Source: Sinorhizobium arboris LMG 14919 (GTDB taxonomy: Bacteria > Pseudomonadota > Alphaproteobacteria > Rhizobiales > Rhizobiaceae). From it: DNA of 64,000 bases. The stretch is from NCBI RefSeq assembly GCF_000427465.1, contig NZ_KE386497.1, positions 376,162 through 440,161 on the forward strand. The letters run 5' to 3'. The stretch's first letter is position 1. Each line of letters begins with the position of its first letter. The notes under the pieces were generated by a model. The model saw nothing but the letters and a program-made list of their open reading frames with translations. It ran no database searches and was not told the DNA's origin. The translations under genes were made by a program, and so were the position numbers. Below, in pieces: positions 1 through 8,757 of the stretch.

Positions 1-1
1 G

Positions 2-808
2 GTGGCAGCGGAGCATCAGCTTTCCGGGCTGGTTCTCGGTCTTGCGCTCGACGGGCACGGCTTTGGCACCGACGGCACCAGCTGGGGCGGCGAGATGCTG
101 GCTCTCGACGGTCATCACTGGAACCGCACGGGTTCGCTCACGTCGCTGCCGCTGCAGGGCGGCGACCGTGCCGCGCGCGAGCCATGGCGCATGGGCGTCG
201 CGGCTCTGCAGGCGGCTGGATATATCGATCTCGCACCACGGCTCTGGCCGGGCCATAGCGGCGTTGCGCAGCTCACGGCGATGTTCGAGCGTGGCATGCA
301 GCCGCCCTGGACTTCGAGTCTCGGGCGGCTTTTCGATGCCGCGGCGGCGATAGCCGGCGTCCGCCTCGTCCAGAGTTACGAGGGACAGGCGGCGATGGAG
401 TTCGAGGCGCAGGTTCGCAATCCTGTTGAATTGGAGGGTGGCTTCGCGATCCGCGACGGCAGGCTCGATTTTCGCCCGCTGATCCTGCATCTCGCGCAAC
501 GCAATCTTGGTGCTCCCGCCGCAGCCGACCTTTTCCACGGCACCTTGATCGCAGGCCTCGCGGACTGGGCGAAAGATGGAGCCCGCAGTCTCGGCGCGAG
601 GCGGATCGCGCTTGGCGGTGGCTGCATGGTGAACCGTGTCCTTGCGACGGGGCTGATCCAAGCGCTCCGTGAGCGCGGTCTCGATCCCTATCTGCCGCGA
701 CTCGCGCCGGCCAATGACGGCGGCATCGCGCTCGGCCAGGCGGCTTATGCGCGCCAGGTCATCATGAACGAATACGTATCAATGGAGGAGGACCGGACGT
801 GTGCCTAG
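2..808 (+). CDS. hypF: HypF C-terminal part (carbamoyltransferase, hydrogenase maturation), cut by window edge
   Basis: The first 268 readable codons are the C-terminal third of HypF, the roughly 750-residue enzyme that uses carbamoyl phosphate to make the thiocarboxamide donating the CN ligands of the NiFe site. Seen: an internal segment LPLQGGDRAAREPWRMG, a glycine-rich loop GGGCMVN and the Kae1-like motif PANDGGIALGQ near the end. The open frame reaches the window edge and base 2 happens to be a GTG, so the true start lies outside; the acylphosphatase, zinc-finger and YrdC parts are not in view. The stop lies inside hypC (10-base overlap), so it is translationally coupled to the genes that follow. 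Confidence 0.93.
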   Translation: MAAEHQLSGLVLGLALDGHGFGTDGTSWGGEMLALDGHHWNRTGSLTSLPLQGGDRAAREPWRMGVAALQAAGYIDLAPRLWPGHSGVAQLTAMFERGMQPPWTSSLGRLFDAAAAIAGVRLVQSYEGQAAMEFEAQVRNPVELEGGFAIRDGRLDFRPLILHLAQRNLGAPAAADLFHGTLIAGLADWAKDGARSLGARRIALGGGCMVNRVLATGLIQALRERGLDPYLPRLAPANDGGIALGQAAYARQVIMNEYVSMEEDRTCA

Positions 809-1026
809 CGATTCCGGTCCAGGTCAAGGAGGTTCTGCCCGACGACATGGCGAAGGTCACGCTCGGCGGCGTCTCGAAGATCATCTCGACCGCGCTCGTC
901 GACGATGTGAAAGTCGGCGGCTATGTCGTTCTCCATGTCGGTTACGCGCTGGCGAAAATCGATCCGGAAGAGGCGGAAAGAACACTCGCGCTGATCCGGG
1001 AAGCTGCCATCGGAGATGCGGCATGA
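799..1026 (+). CDS. hypC: HypC hydrogenase assembly chaperone
   Basis: This 75-residue protein begins MCLAIP, the hallmark of the HypC/HybG family, in which Cys2 binds the Fe(CN)2CO unit and the hydrogenase large subunit. Translation starts at a GTG inside the end of hypF, and that choice is fixed by the conserved N-terminus. HypC works with HypD to carry iron during ligand assembly and then escorts it to the apo large subunit. Its stop overlaps the hypD start in an ATGA, which implies coupled translation. Length is normal for the family. Confidence 0.96.
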   Translation: MCLAIPVQVKEVLPDDMAKVTLGGVSKIISTALVDDVKVGGYVVLHVGYALAKIDPEEAERTLALIREAAIGDAA

Positions 1027-2180
1027 AGTATATCGACGAATACCGCGACGGAAGACTCGCCATGGATATCGCGCGGCAGATCGTTGCGACCGCCGACCTG
1101 GTGCGCTCCTATCACTTTATGGAGTTTTGCGGCGGCCACACGCATGCCATCTCCCGCTATGGCCTCGAGGACCTGTTGCCGCCGAATGTGCGGATGATTC
1201 ATGGACCGGGCTGTCCCGTCTGCGTGCTGCCGATCGGCAGGATCGACGCGGCGATCGCGCTCGCCATGCGGCCGGAGGTCACGCTCTGCACTTATGGCGA
1301 CCTGATGAGAGTGCCGGGCTCCGACGGATCGAACCTGCTCAAGGCGAAAGCGGCCGGCGCCGATATCCGCATGGTCTATTCAACGCTCGATGCGCTACGG
1401 ATCGCGGAAGCTGAACCCAATCGCGACGTGGTGTTCTTCGCCATAGGCTTCGAAACCACAACGCCGCCGACTGCACTTGCGCTCAAGGCGGCGATCGCCA
1501 AGGGACTCGGCAATTTCTCGATCTTCTGCAACCACGTGCTGACGCCGGCGGCGATCCAGAACATTCTCGAGAGCCCCGACGTCCGCAAGCTCGGCACCAT
1601 CAAGATCGACGGCTTCATCGGTCCTGCCCATGTGTCGACCGTGATCGGCACCGAGCCTTACGAGTTCTTTGCCGAGGAGTTTCAGAAGCCGGTCGTGGTG
1701 GCTGGCTTCGAGCCGCTGGACGTCATCCAGGCGATCCTGATGCTCGTCCGGCAGGTCAATGACGGCAGACATGAGGTCGAGAACCAATATATCCGCGCCG
1801 TCACCGTGTTCGGCAACGAGAAGGCCCAGGCCGAGGTGGCCAACTTCTTCGAGCTTCGCGAGAGCTTCGAATGGCGAGGCCTCGGAGAGGTGCCCTATGG
1901 CGCACTCAGGCTCAGGCCGCAATATGCGACCTACGATGCCGAGAAACGGTTCTCCATGGTAACGCCGGCGGCCAAGGACAATCCCGCTTGCGAATGCGGC
2001 GCCATCCTGCGCGGTGCCAGGAATCCGGCCGACTGCAAGCTCTTTGGTACGGTCTGCACCCCGGACACACCGATGGGATCCTGTATGGTGTCGTCGGAGG
2101 GCGCCTGCGCCGCCCACTGGACCTATGGCCGCCTCCGCGAGAAGGCAAGACAGGCGGACGCGGGGAGAGCCGTCGCATGA
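1023..2180 (+). CDS. hypD: HypD iron-sulfur scaffold for NiFe cofactor assembly
   Basis: A 385-residue protein with the HypD signatures MEFCGGHTH, GPGCPVCVLP and a cysteine-rich C-terminus (CECGAIL, CKLFG, CTPDTPMGSCMVSSEGAC) that binds the 4Fe-4S cluster. With HypC it holds the Fe(CN)2CO moiety while HypE and HypF supply cyanide. The ATG at 1023 is chosen because it gives the usual MKYIDEYRD start; the same frame is open further upstream across hypC but that part has no HypD similarity. It overlaps hypC and hypE by four bases each. All expected cysteines are present and the gene looks intact. Confidence 0.96.
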   Translation: MKYIDEYRDGRLAMDIARQIVATADLVRSYHFMEFCGGHTHAISRYGLEDLLPPNVRMIHGPGCPVCVLPIGRIDAAIALAMRPEVTLCTYGDLMRVPGSDGSNLLKAKAAGADIRMVYSTLDALRIAEAEPNRDVVFFAIGFETTTPPTALALKAAIAKGLGNFSIFCNHVLTPAAIQNILESPDVRKLGTIKIDGFIGPAHVSTVIGTEPYEFFAEEFQKPVVVAGFEPLDVIQAILMLVRQVNDGRHEVENQYIRAVTVFGNEKAQAEVANFFELRESFEWRGLGEVPYGALRLRPQYATYDAEKRFSMVTPAAKDNPACECGAILRGARNPADCKLFGTVCTPDTPMGSCMVSSEGACAAHWTYGRLREKARQADAGRAVA

Positions 2181-3232
2181 ACAAGATGGGAGTGAAGGCT
2201 TACACGTGGAAGCTCGACATCGCCAACGGCCGGGTCGATCTCTCGCACGGCGCAGGCGGACGCGCCATGGGGCAACTGATCGAGGACATTTTCCACAAGG
2301 CCCTCGACAATGATTGGCTGCGGGCCGGCAACGACCAGTCAACCTTTGCGGTGCCTTCCGGGCGCATGGTTATGACCACGGATGGGTACGTCGTTTCGCC
2401 GCTGTTCTTCCCGGGTGGCAATATCGGCACGCTCGCGGTGCATGGCACGATCAACGACATCGCCATGGCGGGTGCGGTGCCGCTTTATCTTTCGGCGTGT
2501 TTCATCATCGAGGAAGGCTTTCCGCTTGCCGATCTTGAATGCATCGCCCAAAGCATGGGTGACGCCTCGCGCGAGACCGGTGTGCCGATCATCACCGGTG
2601 ACACCAAGGTAGTGGAGCGCGGCAAGGCCGACGGCGTCTTCATCTCAACTGCCGGCGTTGGAAGGGTGCCGGACGGACTCGACCTGCGGGCGGACGCGGC
2701 CCAACCGGGTGATGCGGTGATCATATCCGGCTCAATCGGCGATCACGGCGTTGCTGTCATGTCGAAGCGCGAGAACCTCGAATTTGATACCGCGATCATC
2801 TCCGACAGCGCGGCACTGCATGGACTGGTGGCGGCGATGGTGGCGGCCGGCGGCAAGCACATCCGCCTGATGCGCGACCCGACGCGCGGCGGCATAGCCG
2901 CGACACTCAACGAGATCGCCAACCAATCAAAGATCGGCTTCCATATCGATGAGGAAGCGATCCCGCTGAAGCCGGAGGTTGCCGCAGCCTGCGAGTTCCT
3001 CGGCCTCGATCCACTCAACGTCGCCAACGAAGGCAAGCTGGTCGCCGTGGTTGCGCCGGATGGCGCCGACGTCGTGCTCGCGGCGATGCAGGCCCACCCG
3101 CTGGGAGCCGAGGCGATGCTCATCGGCCATGCTGTCGCGGACGAAAATTGCTTCGTGCAGATGGCGACGTCGTTCGGTGGCGGCCGCATCGTCGACTGGT
3201 TGTCGGGCGAGCAACTACCCCGGATCTGCTGA
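2177..3232 (+). CDS. hypE: HypE, thiocarboxamide dehydratase for CN ligand synthesis
   Basis: A 351-residue PurM/AIR-synthase-fold protein ending in PRIC; the C-terminal cysteine is carbamoylated by HypF and dehydrated by HypE with ATP to a thiocyanate that donates cyanide. Seen: LSHGAGGRAMGQLI at the N-terminus, ATP-binding segments TTDGYVVSP and NDIAMAGA, and MRDPTRGGIA. The start at 2177 overlaps the hypD stop as ATGA. It is followed after nine bases by hypX. Nothing suggests inactivation, so hypC, hypD and hypE here should make the CN-carrying iron centre if hypA, hypB and full hypF lie upstream. Confidence 0.96.
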   Translation: MNKMGVKAYTWKLDIANGRVDLSHGAGGRAMGQLIEDIFHKALDNDWLRAGNDQSTFAVPSGRMVMTTDGYVVSPLFFPGGNIGTLAVHGTINDIAMAGAVPLYLSACFIIEEGFPLADLECIAQSMGDASRETGVPIITGDTKVVERGKADGVFISTAGVGRVPDGLDLRADAAQPGDAVIISGSIGDHGVAVMSKRENLEFDTAIISDSAALHGLVAAMVAAGGKHIRLMRDPTRGGIAATLNEIANQSKIGFHIDEEAIPLKPEVAAACEFLGLDPLNVANEGKLVAVVAPDGADVVLAAMQAHPLGAEAMLIGHAVADENCFVQMATSFGGGRIVDWLSGEQLPRIC

Positions 3233-3241
3233 GCGAGGCCG

Positions 3242-4930
3242 ATGCGCATTCTGCTTCTCTGCCACAGCTTCAATTCGCTCTCCCAGCGCCTGCATGTCGA
3301 CCTGAGGCAGGCGGGACACGACGTGTCCGTCGAACTCGACATCCATGACGACGTTACCCGCGAAGCGGTTGCGCTGTTCGGCCCCGACCTCATGATCGCA
3401 CCCTTTCTCAAGCGGCCGATCCCTGCCGACGTCTGGCGCCAGACGCTCTGCCTGATCGTCCATCCCGGCATCCGTGGCGACCGTGGACCGAACTCGCTTG
3501 ACTGGGCGATCCTCGATGGCGAAACGACCTGGGGCGTGACGCTGATTGAAGCGCGGGAGGAACTGGATGCCGGTCCGGTCTGGGCCTGGGCAGAGTTCCC
3601 GATGCGGGCTACCCGGAAATCGAGCATCTATCGGCACGAGGTGACCGAGGCTGCAACTGCTTGCGTGTTCAAGGCGATTGAGCGGATCGAGCGCAGGCAG
3701 GGGCCGGTCATGCCAGCGAACTGGGGCAGAGGCCGCGAGCGCCCTGCCTGCCGAAAGTCGAATCGGGCTCTAGATCCCGCGCTGCAGTCGCCGGAAGAAG
3801 CGCTCCGCATTATTCATGCATCGGACGGCGATCCCGGAGCATCACTGACAATCAGCGGGCAACCCTTCCTCGTGTTCGATGCAGAACTGGCGGCGGGAGT
3901 GTCGGGACCCCCCGGCGCACTAGTCGCGCGATCGCGGCAGGAGGTGGCCGTTGCATTCCGAGAAGGTGCCCTTTGGATCGGCCAACTCCGTCGGCCGGAA
4001 CCTCGCAGCCTGAAGCTGCCGGCGCTTTACCTTCTTGGCGCGGATGCGGCGGCGCTAACCGCCATCAACGGTCCCGAACCTTGCCGTTATCAAGAGGAGG
4101 GCAGTGTCGGCTTTCTCCACTTCCGCTTCCACAACGGCGCGATGTCGTCCGAGGATTGCGATCTCCTCCGGGAGGCTATTGTGGCTGCTAAGGCGCGCGC
4201 GCTCCCCATTCTCGTGCTGCGCGGCGACGGGGATTGCTGGTCAAACGGCATCCATCTCGGCATCATCGAAAGCACCGACAGCGCAGCCGATGAATCCTGG
4301 CGCAACATCAATGCCATGAACGAACTCGTGCGTGAGATCATTGAAACCGACGACCGACTGGTGATCGCGGGGGTGCTCGGCAATGCGGGGGCCGGTGGCG
4401 TCTTCCTGTCACTCGCTGCCGATGAGGTCTGGATGCGGGAGGGCGCCATCCTCAACCCGCACTACAAGGACATGGGCAATCTCTACGGCTCGGAATACTG
4501 GACGTACCTCCTGCCGGCCCGCGTCGGCGAAGATCGCGGCCGCCGCGTCACGCGGGCAAGGCTGCCGATGGGGATCGACGAAGCGTTCGAACTCGGGCTC
4601 GCAACTCGGCGACTACGGGGGAATGTCGACGTCGCCGACCAGGAACTGCGCCGCGCCGCCGCCGAACTCGCAGCGTCCTCCGAGCTTGCCGGGCGTGTTG
4701 CAGAAAAGCGAGCCCGGCGCGCCCGCGACGAAGCTGCAAAGCCGCTTGCCGCCTATCGGGAAGAGGAATTGCGCCGATTGCGGCGCAATTTCTACGGCTT
4801 CGATCCGAGCTATCACGTGGCGCGCTACAATTTCACCCGGAAGACGCCCAAGTCCCGCACCCCGGTCAGCATCGCTGTCCATCGCGCCGGCGGCAACGAG
4901 GCGGAGCGCAGGAGACCATGCGATGACTGA
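3242..4930 (+). CDS. hypX: HypX/HoxX, CO-ligand-forming hydrogenase maturation protein
   Basis: A 562-residue two-domain protein. Residues 1 to about 180 resemble formyl-tetrahydrofolate hydrolase/transferase (HPGIRGDRGPNSLDWAI), and about 280 to 480 resemble enoyl-CoA hydratase/crotonase (LRGDGDCWSNGIHLG, NAGAGGVFLSLAADE). HypX supplies the CO ligand of the NiFe site from formyl-tetrahydrofolate, notably in organisms that make hydrogenase in the presence of oxygen. Its place after hypE matches the hoxX position in Bradyrhizobium and hypX in Rhizobium leguminosarum. The ATG at 3242 gives the usual MRILLL start. The end overlaps the hoxA remnant by eight bases. Confidence 0.93.
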   Translation: MRILLLCHSFNSLSQRLHVDLRQAGHDVSVELDIHDDVTREAVALFGPDLMIAPFLKRPIPADVWRQTLCLIVHPGIRGDRGPNSLDWAILDGETTWGVTLIEAREELDAGPVWAWAEFPMRATRKSSIYRHEVTEAATACVFKAIERIERRQGPVMPANWGRGRERPACRKSNRALDPALQSPEEALRIIHASDGDPGASLTISGQPFLVFDAELAAGVSGPPGALVARSRQEVAVAFREGALWIGQLRRPEPRSLKLPALYLLGADAAALTAINGPEPCRYQEEGSVGFLHFRFHNGAMSSEDCDLLREAIVAAKARALPILVLRGDGDCWSNGIHLGIIESTDSAADESWRNINAMNELVREIIETDDRLVIAGVLGNAGAGGVFLSLAADEVWMREGAILNPHYKDMGNLYGSEYWTYLLPARVGEDRGRRVTRARLPMGIDEAFELGLATRRLRGNVDVADQELRRAAAELAASSELAGRVAEKRARRARDEAAKPLAAYREEELRRLRRNFYGFDPSYHVARYNFTRKTPKSRTPVSIAVHRAGGNEAERRRPCDD

Positions 4931-4966
4931 TTCGCATGCCACCGTTCTCGTTGTTGACGACCAGGT
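4923..4966 (+). pseudogene. hoxA 5' stub (hydrogenase response regulator), truncated
   Basis: The ATG overlapping the end of hypX opens a frame whose first residues, MTDSHATVLVVDDQVR, are those of a receiver domain: a hydrophobic beta strand followed by the acidic Asp pair. In Bradyrhizobium the gene after hoxX is hoxA, an NtrC-type activator of hydrogenase genes, so this is most likely its 5' end. After about 15 codons the sequence turns into a recombinase-like protein, so nothing of the remaining receiver, AAA+ or DNA-binding parts exists here. Identification rests on position and a short motif. Confidence 0.6.
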
Positions 4967-5620
4967 GCGACATGCCGGCTTGGCAGCGATCCTGAAGGGC
5001 ATTCGCCGGACCGTCGGCACAGCGGCCCGCCAGAAGGCGCCAGCCACCGTGGACGTTATCCACGCCCTGATCGCCCGTATCGACCAGAGACGCTCCAGGG
5101 CAAGCGTGACAGGTCTCTGCTGCTACTCGGCTTCGCTGGCGCCTTCCGCCGCTCCGAACTCATCGCGATCACCGTCGAGGACCTCCAACAAGAGCGTGGA
5201 CGTGTTTCTCCCCAAGTCAAACCGGATCAGGAGGCGAAAAGTCAGTCGGTGGCCGTGCTGAATGGAAAGGCACTCAGGTCCGCTGACAGGCTCAGGGACT
5301 GGCTCGAGGCGGCGGGTATAACATCGGGGCCGATCTTCCGCCGGATCAATCGTGGCGACCATCTGACGACCGATGCTCTCACGTCGCAATCAGTCGCCTT
5401 GGTCGTAAAGCGATATGCGAATGCGGCCGGCCTCGATGTCGAGCGGCTATCCAGTCATTCCCTCCTAGCTGGTTTTGTACCTCGGCCGCCGAGAACAGGG
5501 CGAGCATCTCGCGGATCATGGAGGTAACGCGCCATCGGGACCCACAAACCGTTGAGACATACGTCCGCCGTACCGATCGGCTCAAGGACCATGCCGGAGA
5601 CGGGTTCCTTCGACATCATC
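4967..5620 (+). pseudogene. Decayed tyrosine-type site-specific recombinase
   Basis: Read across two frames this stretch spells a phage-type integrase: GLAAILKGIRRTVGTAARQKAP, then after a frameshift near 5092 RDRSLLLLGFAGAFRRSEL (the region carrying the first catalytic Arg), RLRDWLEAAGITSGPIFR and VALVVKRYANAAGLD. The next box, normally HSLRAG, reads HSLLAG, so a catalytic Arg is lost, and the frame then breaks again before a remnant of HRDPQTVETYVRR. At least two frameshifts and a missing active-site residue make it inactive. It is fused directly to the hoxA stub, so an insertion or deletion event here destroyed hoxA. Confidence 0.8.
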
Positions 5621-5708
5621 CTGGCGCAGGATTCAGGACCATAACATCACCCGTGAAGATCGTTAACCGGGTTGCTGGTAAGCTTTTGAAGGAATATGCA
5701 GGGCTGAC

Positions 5709-6311
5709 ATGCGTGACAGGGATGTAAGAGAAAGCGTTTGGCGATGGTTGGAAGAAGCCCATGCGGGCGAATCCGACACGTTGATGCTCGACGAGCTGGG
5801 GCTCCTCAATGGAGCGACCCGCGTTGATATCGCTGTCATAAACGGCCAGATAGAGGGGTTCGAACTCAAGAGCGAGCGTGACACACTTGAGCGGCTGCCT
5901 CAGCAGCGGGACCTCTATAACAAGGTCCTGGATCGCATCAGTCTGGTTGTTGCGGAGAACCACCGCAAGGCAGCTGAGGAGATGATACCAGAGTGGTGGG
6001 GACTCGCTATCGCGAGCAAGTGCGGCGGGGGCGTGGTCGTGACGCGTGAGCGGCTACCAGAAATCAATCGTGGGCTTGACGCGCCGACACTGGCTTCTCT
6101 CCTGTGGCGTGATGAAGCGCTTGCCACCCTCGAGCGTTACGGCGCCGCGGCCGGTGTGAGGAGTAAGCCACGGGAAGCGCTCTATGGTCGCCTTTCCGTG
6201 GCACTCGATATCGATACACTTCGAGCTGAAGTGCGCTCAGCCCTTAAAGCTAGGGCAGGATGGCGAGTTGACCGACGATCTCGGCAATGTGGTGGTTTAC
6301 CCCAATCGTAA
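5709..6311 (+). CDS. sce7726-family protein
   Basis: A 200-residue protein resembling the sce7726 family of unknown function: LMLDELGLLNGATRVDIAVINGQIEGFELKSERDTLERL resembles a nuclease-like core (D..E.K pattern: VDIAVI, FELKSE), and the C-terminus LRAEVRSALKARAGWR is typical and suggests full length. The family is found in mobile and prophage regions, often beside an sce7725/beta-protein gene, as here. The two genes converge and their 3' ends overlap by about 62 bases. The likely PD-(D/E)XK relation is inference from the motif spacing only. No strong ribosome binding site precedes the ATG at 5709. Confidence 0.7.
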   Translation: MRDRDVRESVWRWLEEAHAGESDTLMLDELGLLNGATRVDIAVINGQIEGFELKSERDTLERLPQQRDLYNKVLDRISLVVAENHRKAAEEMIPEWWGLAIASKCGGGVVVTRERLPEINRGLDAPTLASLLWRDEALATLERYGAAAGVRSKPREALYGRLSVALDIDTLRAEVRSALKARAGWRVDRRSRQCGGLPQS

Positions 6312-7302
6312 CCCACGTCTCAAGATTTCCTGCACGGTCTTCGCGACGGTGTATACGCGCTATACGCTCATCCCCATACGAAAACGCCTCACCTCGATAC
6401 TCTGGCCGCCGAACGAGGGAATCGGCATGCGTCTGAAATTGCATAAAACCCGGGCCGCCGCGATTCCGCGTCCCTTCGCCTCGCAGCAACAACCAGTTGC
6501 CCTCGTAGGTATACCTAACCGATGCGCTCGGGTTCATGGTCCGGGGGTCAAGACCCTCTTCAACGGGGATCGGATGGATTGTCGTGTAATCACCGTACAA
6601 AACAGGTATCTCGGTGGCCGCACGGACGGCTTGCCAGACTTCCCACTCGATACGCTGCACGAGGTGGCTACCCACTGCATATTGCGAGAGGTTCTCCGGA
6701 AACGATCCACTTGCCAGCGTCACCGAGTCCCACTGCTCTAGATAGGGCACGGCATTAAGGGCACCCTGCGCCGTGATTGTCGATCGGCCGGGGGTGGCGA
6801 TGTAGCTCAGGTCCACGACCAGATCGCAATCGCCAGGCGCAGCGCCGCATGCTTCTAACTGGCTATCGATAATTCCAGCTATCGCCGGATCAGCGAGGTC
6901 ATCAGGGGTAAGGCGGATAGTCGGCGGAACGTCAAATCCTGCGACAGCCTCTATGAAGCGAGGGTCACTGGTGGCTCGGAGGACGGGGCGAGCATCTACT
7001 TCCCCGGCGAGTCCATCAAAGAAGCGGTGAATCGGCTGGCAACCACCCTCGCATTCAGCATCCGGATCTATTGCGTCGAAATCGACGGAAATTCGATGGC
7101 CCGCCCAGGCAGTACGTAGCCGTTCCGCATCCTGCGCGATCCGGGCATCGAAAGCTGCGTCCACGGTCGCGCCTGATGCCGGGTTATAACTGTGGCCAGT
7201 CAATGTAAGGAGGGGAAGAGTTTCGCGCTTCAGTTGAGGTGAGAGATTCGCGACAGCGCTCTGCTCACCACGTTTCCATCGCAATAATGGTCTGTATGTC
7301 AT
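6250..7302 (-). CDS. Beta family (sce7725-like) protein
   Basis: A 350-residue protein of the phage-associated beta-protein family (T4 beta-like). Its N-terminus MTYRPLLRWKRGEQSAVANL matches the family start, which is why I place the ATG at 7302 although the frame is open to 7374. The middle has the family-like segments LVVDLSYIA and LASGSFPENL and the C-terminus has DERIARIHRRED. Function is unknown; related genes sit in prophages and accessory islands next to sce7726-like genes, as here. A joint role, perhaps in phage defence or exclusion, is only a guess from context. Confidence 0.7.
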   Translation of the reverse strand: MTYRPLLRWKRGEQSAVANLSPQLKRETLPLLTLTGHSYNPASGATVDAAFDARIAQDAERLRTAWAGHRISVDFDAIDPDAECEGGCQPIHRFFDGLAGEVDARPVLRATSDPRFIEAVAGFDVPPTIRLTPDDLADPAIAGIIDSQLEACGAAPGDCDLVVDLSYIATPGRSTITAQGALNAVPYLEQWDSVTLASGSFPENLSQYAVGSHLVQRIEWEVWQAVRAATEIPVLYGDYTTIHPIPVEEGLDPRTMNPSASVRYTYEGNWLLLRGEGTRNRGGPGFMQFQTHADSLVRRPEYRGEAFSYGDERIARIHRREDRAGNLETWVTIGVNHHIAEIVGQLAILP

Positions 7303-7638
7303 CGCATGCTCCGCTTGAGGACACAACTTCGTTGGTTGCATCAGCAGGAGATCAACTATCGGGGGAGTCGGCAATTCGTAGATTGCGACTTCCGCGTTCG
7401 ACCCCGTTATCCACAGAAAGCCGTCTTGCCGGAAACGCTTAACCGGATTTTAGTTGACATGCCCTTTTTTCGTCAGATCCGAGCCTCTGAACTGTCGCTC
7501 AATCGGCACCGCCGACACCTGACCGAAGGCAGCGGGCGATGACGATGATGCGCGGCGTCCAGTCGCCAATTTTGCGACTTGGCGAACACCCTTACCGCGC
7601 CACGATCGTCAACACCCGTTTGATCGCATCCGCGAAGG

Positions 7639-7860
7639 TCACCCCAACACCGTCCCCCCGATGCCGATTACCGTCAGGGCGCCGATGCCCATCCTCTTCC
7701 AACGCTGTACATGGTCGGTCATCGGCTTCATTTCGGCAATGTCGCCCCGCATTGCCGTCGTCGAGCCTGCCAGCTCTCCGACCCGCTGCACCATCTCATC
7801 GAGTCGCCGATAAATCGACGCACGACTGACATCCGATTTGTTTTCCGACCTTAGAATGTT
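7639..7860 (-). pseudogene. DUF1515-like rhizobial prophage gene, 3' remnant
   Basis: The minus strand encodes SENKSDVSRASIYRRLDEMV, then a linker and a C-terminal hydrophobic segment RMGIGALTVIGIGGTVLG before a stop. This matches the DUF1515 family of small rhizobial phage proteins (coiled N-terminal half, one membrane helix), found beside lysis genes. No start codon or N-terminal part is visible, so it is a remnant. The neighbouring endolysin relic on the same strand supports a decayed lysis cassette. Confidence 0.6.
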
Positions 7861-8079
7861 GCCACCGCAATGGCGGTCAGCAGGAGCGCCGGTATATGTC
7901 CTCGGCCTCTTCCCCGCTCATCGCCTTCACTTGATCGGCCGTAACCGCCTTCACGCCGCCAGCGTTGTGTGCGTCACTCCGTGTTTCGTCGGACCGCCGC
8001 GGTCAGACTTGCGATTCGAAATAGCCGCCCTCATCCCCGAACATGAGTTCGAGGGCAACTGGAAGGGTTCCCGAGCCAT
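7861..8079 (-). pseudogene. GH108-type endolysin, frameshifted fragment
   Basis: From an ATG at 8079, preceded by a purine-rich ribosome binding site, the frame reads LPVALELMFGDEGGYFES, then shifts to DRGGPTKHGVT and again to VKAMSGEEAEDIYRRS. These are the ordered signatures of the GH108 muramidase N-terminal half, including the catalytic Glu in the EGGY box. Frameshifts and loss of the C-terminal half make it inactive. It belongs to the same prophage relic as its neighbours. Confidence 0.65.
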
Positions 8080-8128
8080 AGAGTTTTCCTTTTCTTAGGG
8101 AGAATTAGGTCAATATCCGAGATACGGC

Positions 8129-8263
8129 ATGAAGCCGTTCGGAGGGCTGATGGGCTACGATTGGACCGGCAAGAGGACACGCCGGATGAAGATATTGAGG
8201 CTGGCGGCTATAGGCGTGCTGGCTTCCTCATTCGCCGCCTTCGTTTGGCAGGCGATGCCATAA
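8129..8263 (+). CDS. Small membrane protein, 44 residues
   Basis: An ORF of 44 codons encoding a basic N-terminal half and one predicted membrane helix (LRLAAIGVLASSFAAFVWQA). The internal Met of MKILRLAAIGV could be the real start, giving a 25-residue peptide. An intrinsic terminator follows the stop by seven bases, which supports a real transcript. I do not recognise the family; no clear ribosome binding site precedes the first ATG. Confidence 0.4.
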   Translation: MKPFGGLMGYDWTGKRTRRMKILRLAAIGVLASSFAAFVWQAMP

Positions 8264-8269
8264 GAAAAA

Positions 8270-8300
8270 GGCCCCTTCTCTCTCAACGAAAGAAGAGGCC
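8270..8300 (+). terminator. Hairpin after the 44-codon ORF
   Basis: GGCCCCTTCT and AGAAGAGGCC form a 10-base stem with one mismatch around an 11-base loop. An A-rich run lies on the left side, so it could also end transcription from the minus strand. It sits seven bases after the stop of the small ORF. Confidence 0.5.
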
Positions 8301-8430
8301 CGGCGTCTGAGCGTTCGAATTCACAGACGCGGCCATCTTTGCGCGAATTGGCGCCCTGGCAAGATTCGATTGCCGGCTGAAGGGCAGTTATCCACCGCTC
8401 TGATCTCTCAATAGGCGCGCCGCCTGGACA

Positions 8431-8757
8431 TCAGATCGATATCTTGAACCCGCCGTATGATCTCTTCCGACGGCATGCTCTCGAAAACGTGCTCTCGCAT
8501 GCCTCAACCCACATCATCGCAGAGGCAAACTGGCCCGAGCGCGAGAAAACGCCCATACCGAAGGACGATAGGCTGCTGAGGAGGCCAGACCCACCGCCGC
8601 CGGCGCCCGAGGAGAGCACCTGTCCGAAGGGACCGAGGCCATTGCCAAGTTGACCGAGATCTTGCGTCGCCTTCCTGGGCTGTTCCGCCGAACTTCGCCA
8701 AGGCTTCTTCGGCACCATTGAGCCTGCCGACGAAGTTGGGGACTTATGGGCCATTTC
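8431..8757 (-). pseudogene. Phage tail (tape-measure-like) protein, C-terminal remnant
   Basis: The minus strand reads, across frames, NFVGRLNGAEEALAKFGGTAQE, then QDLGQLGNGLGPFGQVLSS, then a glycine/serine-rich low-complexity stretch. This resembles the C-terminal part of phage tail proteins in rhizobial prophages. There is no start and at least one frameshift, so it is a relic. It ends next to the mutarotase gene and marks the right edge of the prophage remnant. Confidence 0.5.

Noticed and set aside
801..1022. Upstream extension of the hypD frame across hypC
   Set aside because: The extension has no HypD similarity and covers a well-conserved hypC; the ATG at 1023 gives the normal N-terminus.
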